DNA of 64,000 nucleotides, from assembly GCA_014338405.1 (NCBI GenBank), contig JTDE01000239.1:62001-126000 (forward strand), in the 5' to 3' direction. Within the stretch, counting starts at the first letter, position 1. Every line of letters starts with the position of its first letter. This DNA comes from Paragonimus skrjabini miyazakii. Its lineage: Eukaryota > Platyhelminthes > Trematoda > Plagiorchiida > Troglotrematidae. The notes below the pieces were generated by a model. That model had not been told where the DNA came from. It searched no databases and saw nothing but the letters and a program-made list of their open reading frames with translations. Positions 38,343 to 50,755 of the stretch are shown here, piece after piece. Made by a program: the position numbers and the translations under genes.

Positions 38343-39382
38343 CACAAGCCTTCAGTCGCACTCGCTTTGCTGTGTTGCTTAGATTGGTTGATCACTCCGG
38401 AAAGTGACAAAGAAACTGTCCCGTCAATTCCATCTACATACCCCATGACTAGAACTTCTTTCCGAGTGGAACTCACATAAATCATTGATCTTATTGGGCT
38501 GTATCTTGGATACCGATAATTTGTTGGACACTTTCGTTTAAGGTGAAATGAACATAACTTACAGTTAACCACGATTCTGGTATCCCTTTGTCTTCTACCT
38601 CAGCCATTGCTTCCTCTCAACTACTCGTAATTTCTCCTCAGCTGCCGTCACATTCAACAACATTTCCAATCGCCGCACGAGGAGTGCCATCGGATTTATT
38701 CCGCCGTATTCGGCGTTCAGTTGACATTCATCAATTTCTTCAGATATTTTTAGTCTGTTTCAGTTTGGTGTTCTCCTTTCCGCATTCGTCTCTGCAGGCA
38801 ACATCGCCACCTGAAAACTGTCCCCTTTGGGCAGTTCCCTAAAACTGTCATCCACTTCTAACATCGAAATGAGACAGGACCCAAGTTACGACTGATGGAA
38901 CTAGAAAAGTGAACCAAACTTGGTGTAGCGCATTGTTCGCAGACGTTCACCGTATGTATCTGTTAGGGTGCTCTGTGAATCTACCTCGGTGTTCTTGTAA
39001 AAATCATTTATTGATGAGTGTGCCCTTGACTATCGGTAGGCTGAATGCAACCAAACATTTTTACCAGCATCCATGTCATTAAAAACAATATTTTGATTTG
39101 AGTGCGCTTAACTACTGTATGATGAACGTTTAATGTTGACGAATGCCGCAAATAATTTTTACAAAGTAACCTCAATGAATAAGATTCGTTATGTTCATAT
39201 GGCTTAAAACCAGTGATCGACAAATCATTACGCTAATCTGAAAGCAGTCCTCGAGGTGAATGTGTGGGAATATATTGGCCTGTAGTTGTGTAGGAACTAG
39301 GGGGAAAAGTTAAGCTGAAGAATGGCCGAAGAAATACATGCCAACTGTTGAACATTATTAAAACCTAATATTGTATCATGAC
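38343..39382. other. Intron sequence, nothing recognised
   Basis: No motifs or known repeats. Confidence 0.45.
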
Positions 39383-39790
39383 AGTAGATCGGGTTTGTCT
39401 CCCGAGCTGGAGCTCTCGCGACTCACAGAATCGGTGGCTTGAGGCGTTAGGTGAGAAGGATGGCTAACCGAGCTCAGTGGTGTGAATGTTGTCGTTGTTT
39501 GTCCGAGTTGTCTGTGAAGTGAGTGCACTTAATGAGGCGGGGCAGTGAAAGCCGTAAGGAAGCTGTCTTGCTGATGACGCCTTACTTTCACTTACAGCGC
39601 GGTTGTTTGTTTGCAAGATGTAAGCACCTTGAGTATAGACGTAGCTATTTTAAGTAGTTGAGTCCATTCCTCTCTCCTTCTTTTTTGCTTCTCTCATCCC
39701 AGATAGGTTATTTTTCTGCGTGGTTGTGTGGCATCAGTATGAACCACTGATTTATTGCTGTCTATGAAGAAGATGATGATGATGACTAGA
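39383..39790 (+). repeat. RTE-class retrotransposon, 3' end
   Basis: Begins with GTAGATCGGGTTTGTCTCCC, encoding the last residues of the RTE protein in broken frames (VDRVCLPSW, RWLEALGE), then the 3' noncoding region (TTTCACTTACAGC, GAACCACTGATTTATTGCTG) and a (GAT)n tail at about 39766-39786. Severely 5' truncated, as is usual for RTE copies. Confidence 0.78.
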
Positions 39791-42700
39791 ATCAGTGCAG
39801 GATAGAAGTGTTAGGAGAAGGGACTCTTTGAACAGTAGACAGGTTAGTATAAGTAAGTAGGAAACATAAGCAGGCTGAAGATAAATCATCTTTTAGAAAG
39901 AGTCAGATGGTTTATTTCAATCAAGCGTTCATACATTTAGGTATATGGATGCACCTTATTGTCGAGGACTATTAATCGCGTAAATGCGCGCATGTGTTTG
40001 CATACATGTCAACTCACATTCCACACCACCCTTTACAAAACAGTGATGGGGAACACGAAACAATGCAATGAAACGAGATAAAAGGTGACTTGTCTGATTA
40101 GTTTCGAATAAAATATTAACTACTTACCTAGTGAAGGGAATACTAGGAATTCAGACGTCTTCAAGAGGAATGCAGTGACCACCTATTCACATACTGCACC
40201 TCAGTTATTAGAATTAAGTACAAATATCCTAACCAACCCAACCGCATGTTTGACATATGGTGAACATGGCGAGACACATGGGGTGCTTAATATAATATCA
40301 TCACCAGGACTAGCAATGAATAACTGTGAAGGTCCCAGTGGCTGGGTATTTAGGTAGAGCGATCTTCGGAGAGAAAAAGTATATCCTACTCACAAGCATG
40401 AAGGTTTACAGTGCGTTTCCCTCTGAATAAAGGACTAATTTGTTGATAGTGGAAATTTAAAACAGTTCTATTTGCTCAGTAATTTTGAACAAAATAGTAT
40501 GAGGAACAGTGGTATTATTTTGCGTAGGCTTGTCGGTACCAAGTAATCAATAACATGACATACTCTGTCAACGGGCTACAACTTGGACTTGACCTCAGCC
40601 TTCACCATTATAATGCACTATCACAACCCACGGTTCTTAAAATTTACTGAACCCATCGTGACAGACCGGTTTAAACCTGTTGTGTGTACAAAAACAAATA
40701 TTTGCGAACCTTAGGCTATCGTGGATCTTAATTGCGGTGAGTGTCATTCAGATCACGTGATTTGATGCTTTGTTGTTCGTTTCTTTGTTCATGTCCCACG
40801 GTATTGTAGATTTTGAGTTGAAATTTTCACGTGTTGTTAGTTATTTGGAACTAACGAGCCAATACAAAGTGCTAGCACCTAACAACGTCTGTCTTTCAAC
40901 TATTTTGTTCGAAATAGTGGAGATATCGATATCTTAATTCAACACAATGAAACGCGTTTGCTGGTTTTTGCTGTCTCAGTTTATAAGAGAACCTTTTCGT
41001 TTCAACAAGGTTTTGCCTCAATCCACTTATTCTATCTATACACCTTGTAATATTTTATAGTCACATCAACCTTTCCCATTGGCCTCCATGTACCTCTGGT
41101 GTAGTATTGTTAAAAATAACTCGGCAGCATAGTTACGATGAGGGAAGGAGAGTTGCAAAATACTAGTTTGCGTGAACTGTAAAATCAGATAGTAGATTTC
41201 TAAACACCCGAATAAATTGTGCGTAACGAAAATGTCTTCTGCCTTTAAAAAGAAATGGGGGTGAATATTTTCTAAAAAGTTGTAGGGGTTTGACTCAGCA
41301 GATTGTTATTTGAAGGCATCATGTCTGATACTTCGACGGTAATCACATTCCAGTTCTATACATAGTTCTGTCGAAAATGAAATGTAATCGACGACTGCAA
41401 AATAAGGGTGGTCTTGTAACTCTTTTGGACACTGTAGCTATGCAAATATTCCTACTACCGAATAGAGGAACAAGATTTTCAACCATAAGGTCATATGGAC
41501 TAACTGATTCATGAGACCAGCTATTACCTTGTAGAACGTAATGGGTTTTCTAACGGGTCACTAGATCGGTCATGTCATATGTAGTGAGCTAGCCGTTGTC
41601 AAAAAGTTCATACTTAGAGGAAAGCCATCAAGTTAATTAGAAACTCCGTGACAATGTTGTGTACAGTAGTCACCAGTGAGTTGTCTCAAAGTCACGGATT
41701 TATTCTTGTACTCTAATTCATTTGTGATAGGCATTCTGTCCACATTCTGTAAGAAACCCTAATTGTGTGTGTTCCAATTGAACATTCCAACTCATGGGAT
41801 TTGTGTAAGTCAGTTCTGTTTCGCTTCAGAAGAGACGTGGTCTGTGTCGTCATCAGTTTGCACACTTTGATTGGGAATACAAAACTCTGTCCACATCATT
41901 ACTTTCCACTAGGGCCAGGTGCATCTTCATTTAATTACATCAGGCTATGAAAACAAGGCCATAGTTTTCTGGTCGCCCACGCAGTGACCGGAAAGAACGT
42001 CGCGGAATACTAATTAGGTTTCCTCTTAGAACTGACGTTAACAAATTTTTAGCAAACAGAACTGTTTGTAATCAATTTATTTATTTGGTAGGTACGAGTT
42101 TGTAAGAGAACTGTTGACGATCAGGACGTTATTGGTTAAACAGGAGACAACCCGATTGGGTATTTGACAAGCTCGAATTTGTTGGGGTTAGCAATTTGAT
42201 TGAAGTAGGCTTTAAATAATCAGTGCTGATCTAGTCGGGTAGTAGAAATTGGAGTAAATTGTCCCTTGGTTCAGCATACTGACCGGTCATGTCATTCAGA
42301 TTTGTGGGTTCAAGAACAATTCGTTCAAACACTGGGGCTGTTACGGTCTAGCAAATTCACCCTCGTCAAGTGATTCCTTGAACCTCCGCTACCTACTCAA
42401 CCGGATTAGCACCGACCGTCTCACTCTCCTCCGTTTTTCTTCTAATCACAAGGAAGCCATACTTTTTTACACAGTTTTATAATCAAATAAATTCAGAAAT
42501 CAGTGAAGGTTCCAGACGGCATCAGAGCCTGCGTGTATTGATAGTTGGAAGTTCACCACTGTTCATCGTAATCAGCAGTTTCAGTTTGCGACCATGTTCA
42601 TAACTATGCCTTACTTTGTACTTTACCACTTCTTTGTGGAGATGTAATTTTTGACTAGATGTTCATTCACTGTTTCAAACACACTAATGATATTTTTCCT

Positions 42701-43735
42701 CCTTGCGACTAGGTATGACTTTCTCATTCTTCAGTATGAGTTGGGCGATTTTATTTGAAAATATGAGCCGAGACAACTGGGATATAACGTGGATAGGGAG
42801 CAGAAACTTGATACATTTTTTGCTTTCTGACAGTACCATTGATCTGGCGAGTCTGAAGAAAGATGTACCTATAGGTTTATCATAACGAAAAGTGACGAAC
42901 ACTAGCTCGAGTTCTCAGCACTATGTTAATATATATCCGTAGAACAGTGTGCAGTATTTCGTGTAGTTAAATATTCTGACAACATTGGCTGTGTTTGTTA
43001 AGGTATACACCGCTGATGACATGTGTTAGTTATGACTGACCAATTCGCTGGCCTTCAGTTCTCAACCAAGACGAGTGACGCTTGCGGCTTTGTGCGCTCA
43101 AGGTCTTCCATTGTTTAACAACAGATAATCGGGCATATGCGCATGTATTTAATGTAGATTTGAGCTTTGTCTTTCAGTCGGCAGACCTAAGCAAGTAGAT
43201 TTCATGCTTGAGCTAAACGGGGCTGTTTGGCATGTCTGGCAAACAATTTTATAAGAACAGTAGTTTAAAAGTTTTTCATTTGACTTGCCCTCACACAAAT
43301 GACCGAGGAAGTCGGGTATTGTTTACACTTTGAATAGTTGACATTTCACTGTTGTATATGTTGCATTTTTTAGATAAGCCTACCTGGATAGAAGTTCTTG
43401 GAGCATGTTAGACAGAAATCTCGATTCATCTGCAGTAACATCTCGTGAGCAGGTCTGTCCTGCGCTCACTATGTGGCGATGACACGGGTCATGCTTCATA
43501 GTTTAAACAATACAAAATGATTACATGGTTACCTTGTCGCAGACACATTCACCTGCGAACATAGCAAATTTTTATCGACAATCTGAAAACATTTATACTG
43601 TGAAAGCAAAAAGTATTGTCTAACTCACCTGCTAGAGATAACTGGATGAACGAGGCAGTTTGATTGAAAGAGCTGACAACAATAGATATCTGTAACGAAC
43701 TACTAGCAAGGATAGTAATATCTTTAAAAAACTGC
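39791..43735. other. Intron sequence, nothing recognised
   Basis: AT-rich, short open frames only. Confidence 0.5.
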
Positions 43736-44575
43736 GTTCCCTTGATCCAGTTCACCAGTAACGATAGAAGACATACGTCGCGAGATGTTAACATTTCGTT
43801 TACTCTCTTTAGTCACAAACGTAAAACATCGGAATATATAAGACATGCGGATAGCAACAACAATAGAAACAATCAACGATTGGGTTTACACAAAACAAGG
43901 ACTGTTATCATATCCAGGACAGACAAACTGCGTGAGTCAACAGTTTATACACACACAGGACCGGACGGCGAGTATTGATTAACATTGCCTCAGGCAAGCC
44001 TCAGGCAAGCCACTTCGGATTCCGATTACGGAACAATACTTGAAACGAATTGGCAGGGTGAACGACGTGACCTGTTTCCATGATGTGTTTTGCTATAGAT
44101 GAAGTCGGATTTCGTCTCATTCGCTCTGTTGCCATTGCCTGTTGCGTCATGGCGCGCACCAACCACTCAGGCATATGTTCAGTCATTGTTTGTCGTAGAC
44201 ACCGATCTGTTGTGCCGATATAGACGTCACCGCAACTGCAAGTAAACTGATAGATTACATGTGAGATAGAACATTTCGGTGGGACACGATTGTGAATAAA
44301 CTACGCGACACTCTTAGTTGTGAGTAGCAACCGCACTTCAACCACCGGGTATGTACGAGTTAGAGCAGATTGTAATTTTAACATCTCGCAATGTGTCTTC
44401 TATCGTTACTGATAATAATATCGTCAATATGGTGGAGATGGAAATGCAACGCTTTAAGGACAATAATGGTTGTTCACGTTTAACATCTTCCATTAAAGCT
44501 TCTCCGAGCAATACACCTAGTGGAAACCTCAATACGATGACGCTTGTCTGAAACCGAAATTCGTAGGGGAAACTG
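43736..44575 (-). mobile_element. Penelope-like element fragment, copy 2, with RT core
   Basis: From the upper end on the minus strand: RT block FPLGVLLGEALMEDVKR (about 44490-44545), then in another frame ALHFHLHHIDDIIISNDRRH (about 44395-44455), where HIDD stands in place of the usual YVDD. After that the sequence jumps to THTYPVVEVRLLLTT, HNRVPPKCSISHVIYQFTC, CGDVYIGTT, EHMPEWLVRA and SSIAKHIMETGHVVHP. The RT thumb is therefore deleted. The part from 43736 to about 44382 is nearly the same as 35788-36435. A stop lies in the linker and the RT needs a frame change. Confidence 0.8.
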
Positions 44576-44984
44576 AAGTGAGCGCTGAACGGTGTAGTGT
44601 AGCTGTCTAAGGACTGTTGATGGATAACATTTACTGACCTTTGCCTTCTTAATATAGTTTTAATTGTGAACTGTGTTTTCAGTAGAAGTCAAGAGTACAC
44701 TTAACCATGTGAAATAAGATGGATCTATGAACCCTTACTGTCGGACTTTTGTATTACTTGAGGTCTATGCAAAGTCAGACTTCAGCAATTAGGCTACGAT
44801 TATTCTAAAGTTATTGCAAACCACTTTGTGGCGGCCAGTTATGTTGGGCTTTGCATATCGAGGACTGTTCTTCTTTGACTTACTGATAGCCAATACAAGC
44901 GTGAGAACGATAAACGAAAATTGCAAGCAAATATGGAGAATTGAGGTTGTTATTAATCAGACATCAATCAGAACTGATCGCAGC

Positions 44985-45170
44985 ATTTACACCCACACAG
45001 ACTCTTCAACCAGCTCATTTGGATAGAAATAATAGATTCAAATTTTGCTCTTGTTAGAACTAGTCAGTACTACGTATTTCTTTCAGGACAAACAAGTGAA
45101 CTGCGATCACGTTTTAATGAGGCAACTTTGTTGGTCACTGCTCAGTTGGTATCACATTAGGCGAGACCGA
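44985..45170 (-). repeat. SINE family 1, diverged
   Basis: Minus strand: ACTGAGCAGTGACCAACAAA (box A region), GTTGCCTCATTAAAACGTGA, TAACAAGAGCAAAATTTGAA, GAGCTGGTTGAAGAGTCTGT. Box B is damaged. It lies 355 bp before exon D. Confidence 0.6.
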
Positions 45171-45524
45171 AATATCGAATACAAATTGGTCAGATTTGCA
45201 ACACACCTGCGTTAACATCGATCAATGACCTGAACCTGGTAGATATAACAGTGGACGCCGAATTCCGTTTGTCTGAACTGACCCAAACTGACCATCTTGT
45301 TATGAATTTGATCGTAACAGTCTTTTAGCAGCTAACGTATCGTTCCTAATGTACAGAGGAATTAACCAATTCTTGAAGCGTTTTTGGAGTTAATTGGAAA
45401 CGATAACGATTTCTTTCTGTTGTGTAAAGTCTGGAATTGTTCTGAACGACTCATAATAAAAACTAACAGATCTTTTAAAATTGTCTGATGGTTTTCCAAA
45501 TGTTTCTGTGTATGAAACCCGCAG

Positions 45525-45788
45525 TGCGATCGGATCAAGGAAGCGATTGACGTGTGTGCCGAACTAAATTATTGGCAGATGGCTTTGGATCTGGTAAACC
45601 AACAAACAGATATCACAAAAGGCACTGGTAATGCACAAACACATCAATTTCAACTCCAGGAACAAAAAATTGATCGTCTCCTAACACAATCTGTGACACG
45701 ATTATTGGAACAGGGGCGTCGTATACAGGCAGTAGAACTCTACAAGAGGGCTGGAAAGTTGCTGGCCGCTGCCCAGCTATTGTTTCAA
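45525..45788 (+). CDS. WDR35: WDR35 exon D
   Basis: The acceptor is AACCCGCAG and the donor GTAAGT directly after the codon for Gln in LLFQ. It reads CDRIKEAIDVCAELNYWQMA..., a polar linker around NAQTHQFQLQEQ, then LLTQSVTRLLEQGRRIQAVE and LYKRAGKLLAAAQLLFQ. These are solenoid repeats of IFT121 (pattern C...K.A.D.C..LN.W..A; AIELYRKA...AA.LMF in the family). The segment between DLVNQQTD and EQKIDRL is about ten residues longer than I recall for vertebrates and low in complexity. It follows a 23.4-kb intron, the largest in the window. Confidence 0.92.
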
Positions 45789-46018
45789 GTAAGTAACACG
45801 TTGAGACGCACCATGGATAACGACGTGGGTGCATACACGAAGTTGCAAACTAACATATGATTCACGTTCTTGTTGCACGTAATTAGGCGGTAAATCTCAA
45901 GTGATTCTTTCAACTGTCATTTCAGTCTTTACCAAGAACGTACCCAACAGACAGGTGGTGAACTACCTGGCTGTTATTTGTCAAAAGACTATCCTCATCA
46001 ATAAAAAACATCATCGTC

Positions 46019-46055
46019 AGTGTCATCAACACTGTCAACAACACTGTCATCTTCA
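46019..46055. repeat. Short tandem repeat of ACACTGTCA-like unit
   Basis: GTGTCATCAACACTGTCAAC followed by AACACTGTCATC. Three imperfect units inside the 521-bp intron. Confidence 0.5.
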
Positions 46056-46309
46056 AGAGCAGCTTCGTTAACTTACTCACCAATAATCTCTGTAGATCAA
46101 TTTTTGATCAAAACAAGGCGCAACGCAGTTTGTGCTACCTTGCATTGTAACTAAACATTTCATGGGGATTCTTATCATCTTTGGATTTTGATTGAATTTA
46201 GCATTTTACTTCTGATGGAACACTTTTGTTCTCTTCTATTTGTTCCTCTTTGTTTTCCCGCCATTTTTCTTTTTGCTTTCATCATCATTCGTTGTCCCTC
46301 ATTTTCCAG

Positions 46310-46456
46310 GAAGCTCAAGAGTTATCCAGAAGTGGCAAAGCGACGTTACTGCAACTGAAAAAGATATATGTTCTCATAGGTCTACTAATTGAACAGTATT
46401 ACGAACAAAACAAGCTGCAAGCTTCAACCAAAGCAAAAATGCCTAACTGTCCAGAG
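46310..46456 (+). CDS. WDR35: WDR35 exon E
   Basis: A short 521-bp intron separates it from exon D. The acceptor is CATTTTCCAG and the donor GTAAGT. Both ends are phase 0. The exon reads EAQELSRSGKATLLQLKKIY, then VLIGLLIEQYYEQNKLQAST and ends near KMPNCPE. The block KK.YVL..LLIEQY.EQ is a clear IFT121 hallmark. The Lys-rich tail precedes the linker encoded by exon F. Confidence 0.92.
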
Positions 46457-46561
46457 GTAAGTTGGGAGGTTAACAAGTTTATCTGACCAAGTGTGCATTA
46501 AAGGTAATTGACATTAATTCCGACAGTTGATTAATTACACACAATCCTTGTGATAACATGT

Positions 46562-47466
46562 TTCATCATTATCATAGACAGCAATACATCAGTGGTTCAT
46601 ACTGATGCTTAACTGCCACACAACCATGAAGAAGAAACAAACCTTGTTTAAGAAGGGAGAAGAAAAAAGGGAGAAGATAGGGGGCCTAACCGCTGAAAAT
46701 GGCTACGTCTACATTCGAACATACAACATCAAGGCGCCTATGCCTCGAAAACAAACAACCGAGCTGTAGGTGAAAGTAAGGCGTCATCAACAAGACAGCT
46801 TCCTCACGGCTTTCACTGCCCCGCGTCATTAAGTGCACTCACTTCACAGACAACTCGGACAAACAACGACAACATTCACACCACTGAGCTCGGTTAGCCA
46901 TCCTTCTCACCTAAAGTTTCAAGCCACCGACTCTGTGAGTTGCGAGGGCTCCAGCCCGGAAGACGAACAGGTAGCCAACCCCTTCGTGAACGATTTCATT
47001 TGTCTACGCCAGGTCATCACCTGTCCACCTCGCACCTTACGCCAATCGACCGCAGCGTCGGCAAACAGTGTTCGGTGTGGCAAGCGATTAGCTGGCATCC
47101 CTAGTACATGACCTAACCACCTAAGTCTGTTCAAACGTAAGGACTGAATAAAAGAACTCGTTTGACAATCAGTGCCAAACACCCGTTTCCTAACCTCCTC
47201 GTTACTCACTCGTTGGTGCGACTCGATACGAGCGATTGAACGCAGACATGAGTGGTCGAGTACCTGGAGGCGGTTCACGTCCTCTACCCTGAGCTGCCAG
47301 GTTATGCTGTCGTAAAACAACACAGCCCTCACTGTTGTCTGATATACACGACCCTTAAGTTTCAGAGAGATATCCTTCCGTAACCATAAGTGTCTCAGAT
47401 TGGCGAACACCGCTCTGGCCATAGAAATACGCGCCTCTGTTTCATTCTCTACACCTCCGCCACCAT
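46562..47466 (-). mobile_element. RTE-class retrotransposon, C-terminal part of ORF and 3' end
   Basis: Minus strand. The frame at 46919-47422 reads MARAVFANLRHLWLRKDISL, KGRVYQTTVRAVLFYDSITW, EDVNRLQVLDHSCLRSIARI, RVSNEEVRKRVFGTDC, LRWLGHVLGMPANRLPHR and DWRKVRGGQVMTWRRQMK, the carboxy-terminal domain downstream of the RT in RTE-class LINEs. After it come the 3' noncoding region and the tail at 46562 with CATCATTATCATAGAC. The most intact reading frame of the RTE copies here, but 5' truncated before the RT core. Confidence 0.82.
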
Positions 47467-48420
47467 TTGACGTGCCTTTTATTCAGCTGCTTGCGTATCA
47501 AGTCGGGTTCATATAATTCATGTACTTGTTGTCTTTCTCTGATAACAATATCCTTTGTTCATCCATGATGGATAAGATCCCAACTATAAGATACGGTGAC
47601 CCGGTCGGTCACTCATTTCAACAACGTGACGGAATAAGCTAGATGAGAAAATAATTTATGGAACTGGGCTAAGCAGGAGAATTCAAAGTGGTTCGACTGC
47701 AGATACATCATGGAGCCTGGTCCATTGCCATGTCTGATATCGTTTTCAGCCAAAGAGTACTCCAACCGTTCAGGTGACACCTATCCAGTTCAGTATCATC
47801 ATATTTTGTGACCACTTCGTGACTTGACTACCCCGCGATGTCACCTAGTTATTGTTGGTCTCAGGAAATAATCCTTGGTATACAGAATGCTCAGCTGGCA
47901 TGCGGAATACGCGACCCCAACATCACAGATTTCGTAACGTGATTAGTTGAATAACAGATCGCGTACCTCGAGAGTTCCGAAATGTAAAACTGTCAAACGG
48001 CAACATCGTTACTCCAATTGTCCCACTTGTTATGGGCTAACTGGCGGAAATATCAATGGCGAAGCACAGTAAACCTATTGGCATCTTTGTCATGAACAGA
48101 CCATGCTTCTGAATCAGAGATAACGAAACGTACAAACACATTTTATACTTTTTCTTTCAATGGTAACTTCACGTCTTTTTCACCATAGGTGAGACGGGCT
48201 GTCAAAACTAGCAAGTGCCTTTACTAACCCTGGTGATTTTTGATCGTAGTGAGTACAAATTGACGACACACTAACATCCAAGTATGTGAAATTGTCCACA
48301 ATATCAAGCGCAGTGCTTACAATATGCATACCTAAAACGGATTAAACTGATTCATTGGCGACCGTGCCTCATTGAGTTTACGTAGTTGATTCGTACCCAG
48401 TTACCAGCGATTACATTACT
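47467..48420 (-). pseudogene. Second, older RTE-like non-LTR remnant
   Basis: In broken minus-strand frames I see FTVLRH, a GRVFRMPAE-like stretch reading GVAYSACQLS...YTKDYFLRPT (about 47850-47930; compare LGHVLRMPA...LPYRALF), RGSQ/KWSQNM-like residues (about 47800-47850) and GWSTLWLKTISDMAMDQ (about 47720-47780), which follows the LPGW...W.ETL..MA end of RTE proteins. It lies head to tail next to the younger copy. Recognition is by pattern order and is uncertain. Confidence 0.45.
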
Positions 48421-50310
48421 GAGTCAAAATGTGTAAGTTTTGCGCCCCCGGTTCGACTTTGTAGACTATCCGGGACATCAGTTACCACATTTTAGCAAGC
48501 AACTTCCTTGATTGAATCGTCTTCAACTGAAGCTCAGATATTCATAGGCAATTATCCCTTCACTATAGGAAAGTTTTTAACCCACATGGTTGGTTTTACT
48601 CACGCCAAATAACCTACAGCTCGGTTAATAGCTTGTAACCACACCAAATATTTGTGGTCATATATCTGATTTTTGTTACTTTGACTGAAAGGAACCTGAG
48701 GCAATTGCGAACCGTTGCAACTATCCATGAGACACAGACAGTGACCGCACATGCTCCATTTTTTGGGTCACCACAGTTATTGGCTAGATCTCAATTCTTG
48801 ATACCCAAACAACTAGACAACTATCAGCCACCTAGACAACACTATTCCGCCGTATAGAATACTGGTTTACATGGATACAGCGTTCACCTTATTGACCCTA
48901 CAAAAGAACAGTCTATGTTAAAATTGATATGACTTGACGAGTCAGTCATTGGTGAGCCACACTTAATGAAAACCGGGAGAATTAACAAGTGTGCAAGTAC
49001 GGGTAATTGTTAATAGCGATTTTTCCTTGGGACATGCGTTGCGGTAGAGTGGTGATAATGCTTATTCTGACAATGCCATCGTATTCTCTTTTGATATAAG
49101 TATGTTCGTTTATTAGGTAGACTACCTCATTTTTCCTCTCTTTTAATTTGATTAGTGCTTGCTTTCATTTTTGTGGTTGTGTAACAGTCAAACATCAGTG
49201 AAAACCATTGATCTGCTTTTGTCTGTGTTGAGGTGGATAATTGCTAAGAGTTCCTCACCATTCAAGCGTTTTATCGTTCGAAGTGTGCCTGCGTCCAACA
49301 AGGCTTACTTTGCCGGAAGTCATTTCTCAGAGCGGTCGGACAATCAAACTCAACTTGGTATCGGTTGCAGATGGTTTGCACATAAACGAATAAATCATGT
49401 CATAACCTGTAGAGTTGCTCAGTATAGTTGAGACGCTTAGTACCACATAGTAGATGCTCTCAGATGCAGGCGACTGGCTAACAGTCTGTTTTTGCTGTAG
49501 GTGATCTAGCAAGCTTTACACGTAGTTGATTACCGGTTGTTGACTATTACATACGGAAGTTTGTAAGTTTCGTTTTGACTTTAGAACAACTTATGACTGG
49601 TCGGCAAGTTAGTTTATTGGTTACATTTCACATATTTCGCGGAAGTTTCTTCAAACTAGATATAGTCTGTGCCAGCAATGAAGCGTTACCGATAATTCAA
49701 ATTACAGATTGCTCACAAGTTGTTATGAAACTGCGAACGAGTAGTGAGTCTGAAGAATATTGTTACTAATAGCATTGCTTTGAGTTGCTGACCGCTATAA
49801 AGACTCTCCGGAAAGATCGGTGAGTTTTTAAACCATTAATCCTGTTCGTTTTCGTTGATCATGATTTCATTGAAGCTTCGCTGAATAGTCTACCAAGTTG
49901 GCAAACAACGATTGGATCTTAACTAGGTAACTCTTGGTCTTCCCGTCCACCAGGAGGCGAGCGTGGACGTCGTTTTTTTTATAACAGACCCAGCTGTCTA
50001 ATATACACTATGTGTCAACTTGGAGTGTGAACGTAGACCCAAGCCGTCGTCTAACATTAACGAACACATTCTATTCTGTCGTGCAACACGCATAAGGAGC
50101 TGTCTTTCTCAGTCTGTTTTTAGCACCGTAAACGCCATGTTGTTGGTATAGTGCTCATTATGAACTGACTAATGTTTGCGAACGGATAACATATATGGAA
50201 CATAAAGTTGACTTCTCACGTTTGTTTCCGTTGAATACTTTAAGCTATCGAGTATGATTCACAACTACCTTGAACACATCACATCATTCGTATTGGTGCT
50301 TCCCTCTCAG
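48421..50310. other. Intron sequence, nothing recognised
   Basis: No motifs or repeats recognised. Confidence 0.5.
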
Positions 50311-50755
50311 GGAGTGTATCAGGCAAGCTCAGCCTTAGCTGGTTTGCTTCTGGAAGAAAAAGAACGCACCGACACGCGTAACGCTGCTTTCGGTATTCAC
50401 GAGTCTACTAATCGAGTTCCACCGAAACTCGATGGATCGATCAACGACAACGGTCTCGCTTGGGACCAATCACTTGCGGATCGTGAGCGGAGAACGTTGA
50501 TCAACATCAAAGGCCTAGAGAACGACAATGTGGAGACGCAACCTAGACATCCGGAACGCGAACCTCCACCGCATGGAAACTGGGAGATCAGTCGTTTGAT
50601 TGATCAGCCATGGAGGGGCGCTGAAGCATATCACTACTTAATGTTGGCACAACGACAACTATATGCAGGCTCTCTGGATCAGGCATTACGAACGGCGCAG
50701 CTGTTGCGAGATTATGAAGATATTCTAGAAGTACAAGTTATCTACAGTCTTATCG
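50311..50755 (+). CDS. WDR35: WDR35 exon F, with lineage-specific linker insertion
   Basis: The largest exon (445 bp) follows TTCCCTCTCAG and ends at GTAAGT with one base left for a split Ala codon. It begins GVYQASSALAGLLLEEKE, a conserved block, and ends WRGAEAYHYLMLAQRQLYAG..., then ALRTAQLLRDYEDI and VIYSLI, also conserved. Between them (about 50365-50607) lies a hydrophilic stretch of about 80 residues, rich in Asp, Asn, Arg and Pro, which I do not recall in vertebrate proteins, where the two blocks are only about 15 residues apart. The insertion stays in frame and holds no splice signals that would obviously remove it, so it is probably a disordered loop. Confidence 0.92.

Noticed and set aside
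46833..47111. Plus-strand ORF of 92 codons
   Set aside because: Antisense shadow of the RTE protein on the minus strand.
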